Source: Limnephilus marmoratus
Lineage: Eukaryota > Arthropoda > Insecta > Trichoptera > Limnephilidae
Direction of reading: 5' to 3'
NCBI GenBank assembly: GCA_917880885.1
Contig: OU862906.1
Location: 57,888,665-57,952,664, forward strand
Length of the DNA stretch: 64,000 bases
Under the pieces are notes generated by a model. That model ran no database searches. It was given only the letters and a program-made list of their open reading frames with translations, and had not been told where the DNA came from. Position numbers and translations under genes: made by a program. Below are positions 1-9,344 of this stretch, piece by piece (positions within the stretch are counted from its first letter, which is position 1; each line of letters opens with the position of its first letter).

Positions 1-161
1 TCCGCACTGCCATATAAATACAAATATCGCAATGAACAAAAATAAATTTCCGATGACATAATAGCAGATTCATTCGGTTTTTATTACTTTGAACAAAAGG
101 TATCGAAAACGTCTTTATTCCTCTTGTTCCCTCCAAACCACTGTTATTTAGTACCTACCTC

Positions 162-535
162 CAGTAGCGTAGCGTGGGGGGGGGGGGGGGGGGGGCGGTC
201 CGCCCCGGGTGCCACCCGACAGGGGAGTGACACTCGACCGTTGGAAAAAATTCACGAAGGATATTGTCGCCAAAGTATTGTATACATGAATACGGTTTGT
301 TATTTTCTTTCATATGTTCCTCGTGGAATGATGCCCCGAATTTTGGTCTAGGTCTTTTTATAGGCGAACATAGCCTATATTTATGGATAAATCTGAAATT
401 CTCTTCTAGCCACCCCCTCCCCTCCCCGCCCCAGGATGGACCAATTTTATGAAGTCGACATTAGCGTTTTGTCAACTTTAATAGGGCGGGGGGTGACATC
501 CGCCCCGGGTACCACCCATGCTAGCTACGCCACTG
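162..535. mobile_element. hAT-type MITE with exact 8-bp target duplication
   Basis: Terminal inverted repeats start CAGTAGCGTAGC on the left and end GCTACGCCACTG on the right. The similarity continues inward through a shared segment around CCGCCCCGGGT. The element is flanked on both sides by CCTACCTC (154-161 and 536-543), an exact 8-bp duplication. CA...TG ends and an 8-bp duplication are the hallmark of the hAT superfamily. There is no transposase, so it is a non-autonomous element of 374 bp. A run of 20 G at 176-195 lies just inside the left end and may be length-variable or misassembled. Confidence 0.88.
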
Positions 536-806
536 CCTACCTCTACTAAACCTAGCAACAGAAAAACCATAATATGCAGCCTGTTAACATCTTTAACCGG
601 ATTGTTATCAATTCCAAATGTTAATTTTATAAACACACGGTGACCAGAAACTCGTAGTTCAACCGGAAACTGGTAAATCTACGTCATATTTAGAGTCGCT
701 TTTGTAATACCGAGGTATAACCATTTTTGATTTGAGCCTTTGTCTTCGAGAAAATCGAGTCCGAAGTTGAAATATTTTAGATCAAATTTTAAAAAAAATC
801 ACCGAA

Positions 807-952
807 TCAAGAAGAAGATAACACTATTAATCAATACGAAAATATGAAAGAGAACCAAACACAGAAAAATAAAAAGATAACAGTCGCAACTGGGACTCGA
901 ACCCAGAACGTCTCGTCTACCTGGCGAATACCTGATCCAATTATGCCACTGC
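807..952 (-). mobile_element. tRNA-derived SINE, copy 1
   Basis: Read on the minus strand, the head carries both pol III internal promoter boxes: a box A match TGGCATAATTGG (937-948) and a perfect box B GGTTCGAGTCC (893-903). Box B sits in a 5-bp T stem CTGGG/CCCAG. The anticodon arm does not fold well, so this is a tRNA-like SINE head and not a tRNA gene. A T-rich body of about 85 bp follows, ending near CTTCTTC. A second copy of the body lies at 2143-2243 on the other strand, which shows that the sequence is mobile. Confidence 0.8.
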
Positions 953-974
953 CAACTCTTATTAAACCGTCATA

Positions 975-1873
975 TTAGGTCCTTACATATGAAATTGGCG
1001 TTTTGTATAGGAGGAACATAAAGTCGATTTTTTTTTAAAAATAATATATTTATTTAATCAAAGTATGTACCATTGCTATCAATGCACTTTTGCCATCTCA
1101 TAGGTAGTTCATCGATCCCTTTACTAAAAAAACCATTCGGACGGGAATCAATAAAATCTTTGAAGGCGGTTTGGACTGCCCCATCGGAGTTGAATTTTTT
1201 CCTTTGCAAGAAGTTATCCAAATTTCGAAAAAAATGGTAATATGTTGGGGCAAGGTCCGGAGAGTACGGTGGATGTCTTAGACATTCCAATTGAAGCTCC
1301 TCTAATTTGGTAGCCGTCTGTTGTGACTCAATTCGTGAGGTACCCACCTTTCAAGCTTTTTCACCTTCCCAATTTGCTTCAAGTGGATTAAAACAGTTAT
1401 ATCACTAACACCGCAGCCCGCAGCTAACTCGGACATGGTTTACGATGGATCCGCTTCCACAATAGCCTTCAACTCTTCATTATCAACTTTGGTCTCCGGC
1501 CGTCCGCGGGGCTTGTTCTGCAGGTCGAAATTTCCAGAACGAAAACGTTGGAACCAAAAACGCACTGTGTTTTCTTTTGCGGCACCGTCGCCATACACAT
1601 CATTAATCCTTCGAGCCGTTTCTGCAGCACTGGTGCCACGGTGGAACTCGTACTCGTAAATAACGCGATATTTCAAGTTTTCCATTTTGTAAACTAAGTG
1701 ACGCAAAGAAAAAAACAATTAAGGAAAAAACAAATGAATTATAATTTTCGGAACACAAATACATGAGTAAATAGCTGTGTAAATTTTAATTTGGAATTCC
1801 TAACCAAAGAGAAGATATTTGAGATCAAAGTTTCCAGTACGGCAAAACGCCAATTTCATATGTAAGGACCTAA
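975..1873 (-). mobile_element. mariner element, internally deleted
   Basis: Perfect 31-bp terminal inverted repeats lie at 975-1005 and 1843-1873, starting TTAGGTCCTTACATATG and ending at GGCGTTTTG. TA dinucleotides flank both ends (973-974, 1874-1875), the mariner target duplication. The element is 899 bp against about 1.3 kb for intact mariners. The TIR layout, starting TTAGGT and ending in AATTG-G-GTTTTG, resembles the cecropia group; that subgroup is my inference. The perfect TIRs suggest that it could still be moved by a transposase supplied elsewhere. Confidence 0.93.
1054..1685 (-). pseudogene. mariner transposase relic
   Basis: The N-terminal part, from the ATG at 1685, reads as the mariner DNA-binding region: YRVIYEYEFHRGTSAAETA, then INDVYGDG, VRFWFQRFRSGN and NEELKAIVEADPS. 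A stop codon follows, with a further readable stretch (TMSELAAGCGVSD, then HLKQIGKVKKLERWVPHEL). It then jumps near 1325-1335, out of frame, to the C-terminal piece ECLRHPPYSPDLAPTYYHFF. The stretch holding the first two catalytic aspartates of the DD34D triad is gone. The third, normally D in LAP[ST]DYH, is Y here. Three independent lesions make it inactive. Confidence 0.93.
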
Positions 1874-2142
1874 TATTTGTCAATCTCATATTTCAAATTT
1901 CAGAATTAACCATATTATCTTCGACTGTAATGTATAGGTACATTTTTTTCCGTATTATTGGCAACTATTCTTTTCATTAGAAACAGCAGTTCGAAGAATG
2001 AACTGTTTTGTAATGTAAACAGTGTGCTATATATATGTATATATTTTTTTTATGATTTTATTTTTATGGAACACCTATTAAAATTTTTGTAAAAGTCTAA
2101 ATAAAAAAATATTTTTTTATTTGAAAAACTCTCTTTTTATAA

Positions 2143-2243
2143 CTTGTCCCAGTTGCGACCGTTATCTTATTATTTTTCTGTTCTCTTGCCTTGTTCTCTT
2201 TCATATTATAGTTTAGATTATTAGTGTTATATTCTTCTTCAAT
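2143..2243 (+). mobile_element. tRNA-derived SINE, copy 2 (5'-truncated)
   Basis: This matches the body of the SINE at 807-952 in opposite orientation. It starts within the T arm (GTCCCAGTTGCGAC), runs through the pyrimidine-rich body (CTCTTTCATATTAT and so on) and ends at ATTCTTCTTC. The tRNA head upstream of the T arm is missing, which is typical of 5' truncation during target-primed reverse transcription. The two copies are clearly diverged, so neither is a recent duplicate of the other. Confidence 0.75.
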
Positions 2244-2244
2244 G

Positions 2245-2278
2245 ATATATTACATTGATTCCCATCAATGTAATATAT
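2245..2278. repeat. short perfect palindrome
   Basis: Arms of 15 bp (2245-2259 and 2264-2278, ATATATTACATTGAT and its complement) surround a 4-nt TCCC loop. It directly follows the SINE copy at 2143-2243. No function can be read from it. Confidence 0.7.
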
Positions 2279-2822
2279 TATTCCCATAACCTTCAAAAGT
2301 TGTAAAAAGAGAGTCGTTCCAGTAATTTTTTTAAAAAATCATTCACTAGGGAGTTAATATTAGTTATTTAATGTACTTTTAAATGCGTCAAATCATAGAT
2401 AGACTCGGCTCCAATTTTTTTAACCATTTAATTGCCAAAAAATGCAAAAACAAGTAAGGAATCGAAATGCTCAGATCGAAAAAAGTTTTTTTTTTTACTT
2501 CTCCGTGTGACGTAGATTAATCGGTTTTTGCCTGTACTGGAGTTTCGGGATACCGTGCATAATCATAGTAATATGTCCCAAAACAAAACATAAATACATT
2601 AGTGAGATCTACCCCATCAAACTCCTGCAAAGCCTACATTGGTTTTCCGTGTACCTACCGAACTCCAGAAAGCTCTAGAAATCTCAACCAGTCAAAGACA
2701 CCTGCCGATGTTCGCGCAATTCAATAATTCAATATTCAGATGTCGATAAATCGAAATGTTATAATTTATTTATCCATCATATTGAATCATAGTATTGGGA
2801 CTCGGTATACGTGCAGTTCTCA
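2279..2822. other. no gene or repeat recognised
   Basis: AT-rich DNA with no coding frame of interest. It forms the left host flank of the provirus that starts at 2827. Confidence 0.6.
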
Positions 2823-2826
2823 GGCG

Positions 2827-3435
2827 AGTTAACTTTTGATGTCCGTGTGGTGTTAAAAAAATATACTTGTGGATAAATTATCCTTTATTGTTTAATTACA
2901 CAATACAACTTAAAATAAGTACAATTTCAAAGGGAACTATTATGTGAGCAATACGACAAGCAAGTGCTTGGATTCAATGCACAAAATAGATTAACTAATA
3001 GAAGTAAGAGTCGGGGTTTATATAGTCCCGGCTGGTGTGGTGGAGGGGGCGTCGTCTTCCTATTTTCGGTGCTGCATGTCAAGGGGTCAATATGTCATCC
3101 TGATAATGGGGTTGTTGTCCCGATGCACGTGGATACGTGGGGTTTCGTAATCCAGTCTTTTATTTTGGGACTGTTCGGCGTGAGGGCTGCGTGTTGTTTT
3201 AAGTACATCCAAATGTTCGTTGGTTTGTCTATTAATGGTTTTCTTCGAGTTGGTATGTCGATTAAGGGATAGTGATTAGAGTATATTATCCCGGTAATGG
3301 TCCTCGGCTGGATGCAGCTGTTATCAATAAACATGTAGGGTTTATTAGTTTATTTTTAGGCAAGATGAAGTGCCGGTTGCAATGGGCGTACTGCGATGTC
3401 TTCTTGTAGGTGGGGGTCGTTTAGGGTGGTTAACT
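2827..3435 (-). repeat. 3' LTR of the provirus
   Basis: 609 bp, with the same sequence as 9344-9952 at a constant offset of 6517 and no indel found by eye. On the minus strand it holds a TATA-like TATATAAA (3018-3025) and, downstream, AATAAA (2884-2889), a likely polyadenylation signal. The env reading frame runs 80 bp into this LTR and stops at 3356. Small ORFs on either strand of the LTR are present identically in both copies and show no protein signature. Confidence 0.96.
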
Positions 3436-4885
3436 CTCCCCCCCTAAAATTGAAACTCCTTCGCGCTGTGAAGAGTTTATATCTTCTCCAAAGGATATAT
3501 CCGATGGCCGTAATTATCAGGCAGCTGGTAAGTGTTAGGTGTATAGTTCCTTCAAATCCCGTCGTAGTGGTAGGGATATCGAGTTCTCTGCGTGGTTCTT
3601 GTATTTCGTCAACATGTAGGATGGGTAGTTTTAGTACATGTAATTCTTCCTTCGAATATGTAATGAGTAATGTTTCTTGGTTAACGATTCTTCCCATAGT
3701 GAAAGTCCTTCCTTGTATACTGCACTCGTCGTTTGTTACAAGTACAGATTTGGAAATTACTATATTCTGTTGATGTTGAGGGCATTGTGCTTTTAATGCT
3801 GTTGGTTCGTTGCGAAATAGATACATCATGTTATCTCCGATGACGTGTGTATATTCTTCTGGGCAAATAATCTGGCGTAGACTGCAGTTCTGTTCGCTGT
3901 GGTTTTCTAGTACGGTAGTTGTGCAGTCATCGATGGAGTTGAGTTCTTTGTTGCATATGCTGAGGCTGTCTGTAATAACTTGGCACTTGTGTGCGTTATA
4001 CATCTGCTTTCCATCTCTCAATAATCGTCTCGGTAGGAGGTGGGGTTGGAAACATTTATTGTTAGTTTTGGAGATGATGGGAATTATTTCGTTATACATA
4101 TAGACGGTGCGTTCTACTAAAGTTAGAGAGAGAATAAAGTGCAAAGTTTGTTTAACTTTAATGAATTCAACTTGCAAAAAGCGTTGAATAATATCAAAAT
4201 CTTTAGAAGGTAGCTGTTCAGGATTTACATGTGAAATAGATTCCATAAATACCTTTGGTTTTATAATGCTAGGGTGGTACATTCCATGAGAGGCAAACGT
4301 GATAGCTTCTGTAATTCTAGTAATTAATTCGGTGATAGTTTCCGTCTGATAAATTAAATGTGTAATCAACAAGTCTGTCTTATCTTCATAATGATCATGG
4401 CTCATTTGTGACCAGAGTACCATTTGGTTATGTGAAATATTTTTTAGTTTACCGTAATAATCCTCTAATGATCTTGAACTCAACGAGATTCTCTTTTCAT
4501 TAATATTTTGGTTAGTTTCAATTCGTTGCACTAATTTATCTAAATCATTATCATCTAAGTTTCCCGTAATCCCTTTAATTATTGTACCGAGTCCGTTTAT
4601 TAGGCCTCTTTTATATCTATTTACAACTAAATTGTCAATTATCTGATTATTATGATCTATTAAATATTTCAAACGTTCTAATCCTACATGTGGTAAAGTT
4701 ACATTGTTACTTTTTATAAATTTCTCATAATTAATTCCTAGTTGTTGCGATTGTTCAATAAGTTCAGTTAAATCTAGGGTATGAATGACGTGCCACTGTC
4801 CTTCGACGGCTCGTGCATTTCCCAGAGGTGCGACGATGAAGTGCTCATTGTCCGCTAATTGACGGATCCGTAGCGCTTGCGTCAT
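3356..4885 (-). CDS. env: errantivirus envelope (F-like fusion glycoprotein)
   Basis: 509 codons from the ATG at 4885; the frame is open further upstream to a GTG at 4912. A furin-type site RYKR (residues 90-93) is followed by GLINGLGTIIKGITGNLD, the hydrophobic fusion-peptide signature shared by errantivirus Env and baculovirus F proteins. A membrane anchor (LTLTSCLIITAIGYILW) lies near the C-terminus, followed by a basic stretch and a tail of about 40 residues. The polypurine tract is translated within the tail, and the stop codon lies inside the 3' LTR. The start overlaps the end of pol, so expression should need a spliced subgenomic RNA. A 3' splice site sits 10 bases before the ATG. I see no clear signal peptide at this ATG, so the spliced leader may supply the N-terminus. 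No frameshift or premature stop is visible. The family role is cell-cell or virion entry. Confidence 0.93.
   Translation of the reverse strand: MTQALRIRQLADNEHFIVAPLGNARAVEGQWHVIHTLDLTELIEQSQQLGINYEKFIKSNNVTLPHVGLERLKYLIDHNNQIIDNLVVNRYKRGLINGLGTIIKGITGNLDDNDLDKLVQRIETNQNINEKRISLSSRSLEDYYGKLKNISHNQMVLWSQMSHDHYEDKTDLLITHLIYQTETITELITRITEAITFASHGMYHPSIIKPKVFMESISHVNPEQLPSKDFDIIQRFLQVEFIKVKQTLHFILSLTLVERTVYMYNEIIPIISKTNNKCFQPHLLPRRLLRDGKQMYNAHKCQVITDSLSICNKELNSIDDCTTTVLENHSEQNCSLRQIICPEEYTHVIGDNMMYLFRNEPTALKAQCPQHQQNIVISKSVLVTNDECSIQGRTFTMGRIVNQETLLITYSKEELHVLKLPILHVDEIQEPRRELDIPTTTTGFEGTIHLTLTSCLIITAIGYILWRRYKLFTARRSFNFRGGELTTLNDPHLQEDIAVRPLQPALHLA
3436..3445 (-). promoter_or_regulatory. polypurine tract
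   Basis: AGGGGGGGAG on the minus strand, directly abutting the 3' LTR. This is the expected primer for plus-strand DNA synthesis. It lies within the env reading frame and encodes part of RGGELTT. Confidence 0.88.
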
Positions 4886-7800
4886 GGCCGTCAGCCTGAA
4901 ACAATTTAACACTGTCTTTGTGAATTGTTGTTAGGCCTCTCAGACTTTTATATTCGAGTACATTATGTGGTAATATTTTAGTAATAGTGAACGGTCCTTT
5001 GAATTTATTTTTATGTTTACCCCGTGCGGTAACTTTTATAAGTATTTGTTGTCCTACGGACATCTCTTGGGGCGTACGTGTTTTGTTTACTCGTTCGCGT
5101 GTTTTATTTTTTGTTTTATGTTGTAAATCATGTATTATTTTGTTTAGTTCTTTACATTGATTTGCATGATCGGCTACGTAATTTTGGGTTATCACACCAT
5201 TAGATTGTGGTGTTCGGTTCCCATGGCAAAAGTGTATTTCATTTGGTGTATGCTTAGTTACACCATGTATATTATTATTATAAGCATTTAAGGCTAAATT
5301 AATTTGAGTTTCCGATGTGACGTTCGGTATTGCCGTGCGTATTAATCTCAGTATTTCTGTTAGAGTGGAGTGAAAGCGTTCTATATCAGCTTTTGACTGT
5401 GAATGACCAGTAGTAGTCACATGTGTTTTAATATTGTACGTTTCTAATAATTCTCGTGTCGTAGTGGACGTAAACGTAGTTTCACGATCTAAATGTATTT
5501 CTTTCGGTATGCCGATTAATGAAAATATTTTTACTAGTATTTCGCATATTGCGACATTGTTGTCAACAGTGATTAAAGTGCAAGATGCCCATTTAGAGAA
5601 TCTATCCACAATGGTTAAGAATTTTTGACGTCCGAAATGATAAGTGTCGATCTGCCATATCTCCATCGGACAATTAGGAGTAACAGTAGCCTCTAATGGG
5701 GCTGACGTGGGGTGCCTTTCGTATTTAGAATTTTGACATATTATACACGTTTTTAAAAAATCTTTTATTTTTGTCCGCATATTATTAAAATAGTGCGTCC
5801 GTTTTATTTTACTGAGTAGGGCATCTAGACCCATGTGACGCTGGTTCTCGACATGCGTCGAACGAATTATCTCCTTTTGTTCTTCTAATTTTATGGGTTC
5901 AATCTTAACATTTGTAAAACGTATTAATTTTAATGAGTTCTTATCAATATTTTTTCTATAACATTCGCTTAAACACTCATATAATCTATCATTATTAATA
6001 ATTACTGCATATTTATCTTTATCTAAACATGTTTTAATCAATTTTAAAAATATTGTTTCTGCATTTTCTAAAGGGATACACCATACAAGGTCCGTACCTT
6101 TTTCCTTAGCTCTCAAACTATGCTTCTCAATATCGCTTAGTTCAATAAAAATCCTATTCATACGCGGGGGTGGGTGTTCGTTACGAATTGGGATTCCACC
6201 CTCGTGGTCATCCACATTGCTATGCACGGTGTCAGCGACACTCTGGGCACCCGAGGTGGCTTCTACTCGTAATGAATCATGCTCCTCACCGTCCTCACTA
6301 TAATGAATCTCTACTCTCGAAAGCGCGTCGGCTACATGGTTTGTGCAGCCACGTTTGTGTTTTATGGTATAGTCGTATTCTTGGAGCCTAAGTCTCCATC
6401 TTGTTAATTTAGCGTTAGGTTCCCTAAGTTTGGTTAACCATATTAATGGTTGGTGGTCAGTTTCAATAATAAAATGTTTGCCATATATATATGGGCGGAA
6501 TTGCTGGAGAGCCCATATAATCCCGAGCAATTCTTTCTCCGTTGTATTATAGTTACTTTCCGTTTTAGAAAGAGTTCGAGATATATATGCGACGGGCTGA
6601 CACTCTTGACTAAGTACCGCGCCTAAAGCAATATTACTTGCATCCGTCGTTACGGCGAATTCTTTACTGAAATCTGGGTATTTAAGTATTGGTGCATTCA
6701 TTAACAATTCCTTACAAAGGTTGAAGGCATTTAAGAATTTATTATCTTGGTTATTTATCTTTGCTCCTTTCCTAGTACATTCAGTAAGTGGTTTTGTCAC
6801 TTTACTTAGGTTGGGGGCAAACTTCCGGTAATAACCTATTAACCCTAAAAATGATTTAATTTCTTTGACCGTTTTCGGTAGCGGAAATTTACGTATAGCA
6901 TCTAATTTACTGGGGTCAGGTTGTAACCCATCATTGTTCAAAATATGCCCTAAAAATTTTATTTCCTTTTTAACAAATTCACACTTGTTCATGTTTATCT
7001 TTAGGTTAGCTTCCCGCAGAGCGTTGAATATTATTTCTAAACGCCTGAGGTGCTCCTCTACATCTTTTGCGTATACAATTATATCATCTAAATATACTAA
7101 GCAAATTTTACCTATGTATTTGCGCAATACATCATTTATCATACGTTGAAATGAAGCAGGTGCATTTTTTAACCCGAATGGCATTCTAACAAATTCATAG
7201 TGCTGGTTAGGAATAGTGAATGCTGTCTTTTCAATGTCTTGATCAGACATTTTGATCTGGTGGTACCCACTTGTCAGATCTAAAGTTGAAAAGTATTTAT
7301 TGCCATGTAACTGTGAAAAAATGTCTTCTATGTTTGGGAGGGGAAACTTGTCACTACGTGTCTGTTCATTGAGTTTCCGATAGTCTATGACCATCCTCCA
7401 CTTTTTTATACCCGATTGGTCGAGTTTTTTCTCGACTATATGGACAGGGCTTGCCCAAGGCGAATCGCTTGGTCGGATGATTCCATCCTTTAGAAGTTGG
7501 GCGACTTGCCTTTCAACTTCAAGCCTCTGCTCATACGGTAACCGATAAGCGCGTTGATACACAGGTTCCTCTTTAATTAATTTTATTTCATGTTTTACAT
7601 GAGGTGAGCAATTAGCTACCAGTTCCTCAGAAAACAAGTCCCTATTTTTCTCCAATAACTCATCAAGTCTATTTATATCCATTACATGGAACAACTGAAC
7701 TTGTCTGGTTGGAGTTTTTAAAATATTATTACAGTTATTTAAAATTAATGTTGCATTCATTAATTTCAACATATCTATCCCCATTAAAACATCGTATTTG

Positions 7801-8105
7801 TGGGAAAAGTCAAAAATATAAAAACGCATTTCAGCATTATTATTGCCGAATACTCTTTTCCAAAATGGAGTCACGACGGCGCCTCTATGGGTAGGCGTAG
7901 AATGTGCTGTTTGTACAGTAAACTCTTCGTTTACATATCTACAGTCACGAAATAATCTATTATACACATTTTTATTCATGAATGATTTGGAGCTTCCCGT
8001 ATCAATCAGAATTTTTATATTTAATGGCGCTACTACATATGGTAGGCCATTGTTAATATGATTCAGGTGGACTAGGTTTCTCGGGGAGATTCTTGGTCTT
8101 CCCAA
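4845..8105 (-). CDS. pol: errantivirus Pol polyprotein
   Basis: About 1086 residues with no internal stop. Aspartic protease: IDTGSS (D35). Reverse transcriptase: LDLTSGYHQIKM (D276), MPFGLKNAPASFQRM, YLDD at 338-341. RNase H: TTDAS (D488), EKELL (about 523-525), ETDHQP (D550), VADALS (D593). Integrase: HHCC finger H751/H757/C787/C790, catalytic D820, D873 and E909 (35 residues between the last two), and a GPF-type motif FKGPFTITKIL in the tail. All catalytic positions I can check are present. The frame opens after a TGA at 8126-8124 and overlaps the gag tail to 8072. It is the -1 frame relative to that tail, so a -1 ribosomal shift in the 52-nt overlap is expected; TTTTTGG near 8108-8102 is the best candidate. 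The start at 8105 is a TTG used only to mark the open frame. Confidence 0.96.
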   Translation of the reverse strand: MGRPRISPRNLVHLNHINNGLPYVVAPLNIKILIDTGSSKSFMNKNVYNRLFRDCRYVNEEFTVQTAHSTPTHRGAVVTPFWKRVFGNNNAEMRFYIFDFSHKYDVLMGIDMLKLMNATLILNNCNNILKTPTRQVQLFHVMDINRLDELLEKNRDLFSEELVANCSPHVKHEIKLIKEEPVYQRAYRLPYEQRLEVERQVAQLLKDGIIRPSDSPWASPVHIVEKKLDQSGIKKWRMVIDYRKLNEQTRSDKFPLPNIEDIFSQLHGNKYFSTLDLTSGYHQIKMSDQDIEKTAFTIPNQHYEFVRMPFGLKNAPASFQRMINDVLRKYIGKICLVYLDDIIVYAKDVEEHLRRLEIIFNALREANLKINMNKCEFVKKEIKFLGHILNNDGLQPDPSKLDAIRKFPLPKTVKEIKSFLGLIGYYRKFAPNLSKVTKPLTECTRKGAKINNQDNKFLNAFNLCKELLMNAPILKYPDFSKEFAVTTDASNIALGAVLSQECQPVAYISRTLSKTESNYNTTEKELLGIIWALQQFRPYIYGKHFIIETDHQPLIWLTKLREPNAKLTRWRLRLQEYDYTIKHKRGCTNHVADALSRVEIHYSEDGEEHDSLRVEATSGAQSVADTVHSNVDDHEGGIPIRNEHPPPRMNRIFIELSDIEKHSLRAKEKGTDLVWCIPLENAETIFLKLIKTCLDKDKYAVIINNDRLYECLSECYRKNIDKNSLKLIRFTNVKIEPIKLEEQKEIIRSTHVENQRHMGLDALLSKIKRTHYFNNMRTKIKDFLKTCIICQNSKYERHPTSAPLEATVTPNCPMEIWQIDTYHFGRQKFLTIVDRFSKWASCTLITVDNNVAICEILVKIFSLIGIPKEIHLDRETTFTSTTTRELLETYNIKTHVTTTGHSQSKADIERFHSTLTEILRLIRTAIPNVTSETQINLALNAYNNNIHGVTKHTPNEIHFCHGNRTPQSNGVITQNYVADHANQCKELNKIIHDLQHKTKNKTRERVNKTRTPQEMSVGQQILIKVTARGKHKNKFKGPFTITKILPHNVLEYKSLRGLTTIHKDSVKLFQADGHDASATDPSISGQ
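4889..4901 (-). promoter_or_regulatory. predicted 3' splice site for env RNA
   Basis: On the minus strand GTTTCAG ends at 4896 and is followed by GCTGACGGCCATG, placing the env ATG 10 bases inside the exon. A pyrimidine stretch precedes it. In gypsy-type errantiviruses env is made from a spliced RNA; the donor could not be placed with confidence. Confidence 0.55.
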
Positions 8106-9060
8106 AAATCCGGCCGTTCCTGATCATTCCCGTCGGTATAAAATAGCTCCTGTGCCGTACGTCCATTGCCGAGGTCGATGACCGGGCCTTTAGGAGGTCG
8201 AGGCATTGGGGCCGTTCTCATACTGACATCACCGGAACGCGCATGATGCGTATTAAAATTATTATTATTATTTCCTTGCCACGGGCGGTTTTGTCCGTAC
8301 TTATGCGTTTGGTTATTATTATGCCACGGTTTATTATTATAATTGTTAAGGTGATTATGATTATTATGATTAAAGTTATTATGAGGTTTGAACGAATTTT
8401 GCGTGTGCGGTGGAAAAAGTTAGGACGAGTAAAGGGTTTATTTAATTGGTTTTGTCCTGGCCGCATGAAATTAGATGGTCCCGCTTGTGGAAACACAAGA
8501 TTTTGCTTAGACCGTTGGTGGAGCTCACCGTGAGCCTCCAGCATTCTTATTTCTGTGCACAGGGCATCGTAATTTTTTGTTAAGTTTGCACATTTAATGT
8601 GCGTTGGCATGAGGTTTAATAACGTATTTCTGGCCGTATCTTTGTATGGCTCCATCAATATGTGGGCACTAGGTCCTCCATATTGATCAGAAATTTTGAT
8701 TTTAATTGAAAATAGAATCTGATTGATTTCATGAATCGTTGAGGAGAAATCCCTTTGACCGCGGTTGAAGTTGATTAACTCCGTCTGTAATAACGTAACA
8801 GACTTATTGTCCCCACATTCATTTTTTAGTGTCTCTAATATAGTTTCAATGTTATTATCATGATCGCACATGAGAATTACGTGAAGTGCTTTGCCACGTA
8901 ATCTTGAGATTATTTTCTCAACATTACTAGGTGTATTGCCGTTTCTAGTAATGAACCCCCTGGCTGATTTTATGAATAAGTTGATGTCTTGGGGAGAGCC
9001 ACTATACTCCAATATCGACTCTGCGTATTGGGGAGCGGGTCTCTCATTTGGCTGTGCCAT
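8072..9060 (-). pseudogene. gag: errantivirus Gag with one frame break
   Basis: The ATG at 9060 opens a 280-codon frame with Gag-like content: SILEYSGSPQDINLFIKSAR near the N-terminus, then LLNLMPTHIKCANL. From about 8415 that frame turns into an implausible run of Ile. The same DNA in the -1 frame gives an Asn/His-rich tail and then the acidic, aromatic ending PDFWEDQESPRET, stopping at 8072. The tail frame is closed just upstream by a TAA, so the switch must lie within a few bases, at a run of five T on the minus strand (8414-8418). A one-base loss there would explain it. There are no CCHC zinc knuckles, as in other errantivirus Gags; the Asn-rich tail may bind RNA instead. Either the copy is gag-defective or this is a homopolymer consensus error. 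Confidence 0.85.
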
Positions 9061-9343
9061 TTTTCAAAAAGGTAAAAAAAAATAGTAATATACGAAATGA
9101 CTTTAAAAAATTAGTTTTCTCTCTAACCTTTTGGATAAGGTAGGGAAGGGATCTATCGTACGTATGGGATAGACGATCAATTGAAAAATGTACTCACAGA
9201 AGTATTGATGCGACGATCTTCATTGCCAAGTTAACAAATTTTTTGGTGTGTGGTCCTTTCGCGTTGAGATATTAAAATATCTAGGGAGTCCTAGTTTTGG
9301 CCAATTTTCAGACTTCCTCGAATTGACCCACGTGCTGGGCGCC
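9061..9343 (-). other. untranslated gag leader
   Basis: The 283 bases between the 5' LTR and the gag ATG. It begins with the primer site. It is the likely home of packaging signals and of the donor for env splicing, neither of which I can identify. Confidence 0.6.
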
Positions 9344-9344
9344 A
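9336..9344 (-). promoter_or_regulatory. primer binding site
   Basis: TGGCGCCCA on the minus strand, overlapping the last base of the 5' LTR. These nine bases complement the 3' end of insect tRNA-Lys (GGCGCCA), the primer of Drosophila gypsy. The match breaks after nine bases, but a shifted CACGTGGG resembles the next part of the tRNA-Lys complement. Confidence 0.8.

Noticed and set aside
881..952. Functional tRNA gene
   Set aside because: Boxes A and B are good, but the acceptor and anticodon arms do not pair, and the body recurs as a SINE.
2964..3334. 102- and 79-codon ORFs in the LTRs, present identically at 9481-9851
   Set aside because: They are in both LTR copies only because the LTRs are identical. 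There are no protein motifs, and one is antisense to transcription.
8243..8533. Plus-strand ORF rich in Ile, Met and Arg
   Set aside because: Antisense of the Asn-rich codon run in gag; composition artefact.
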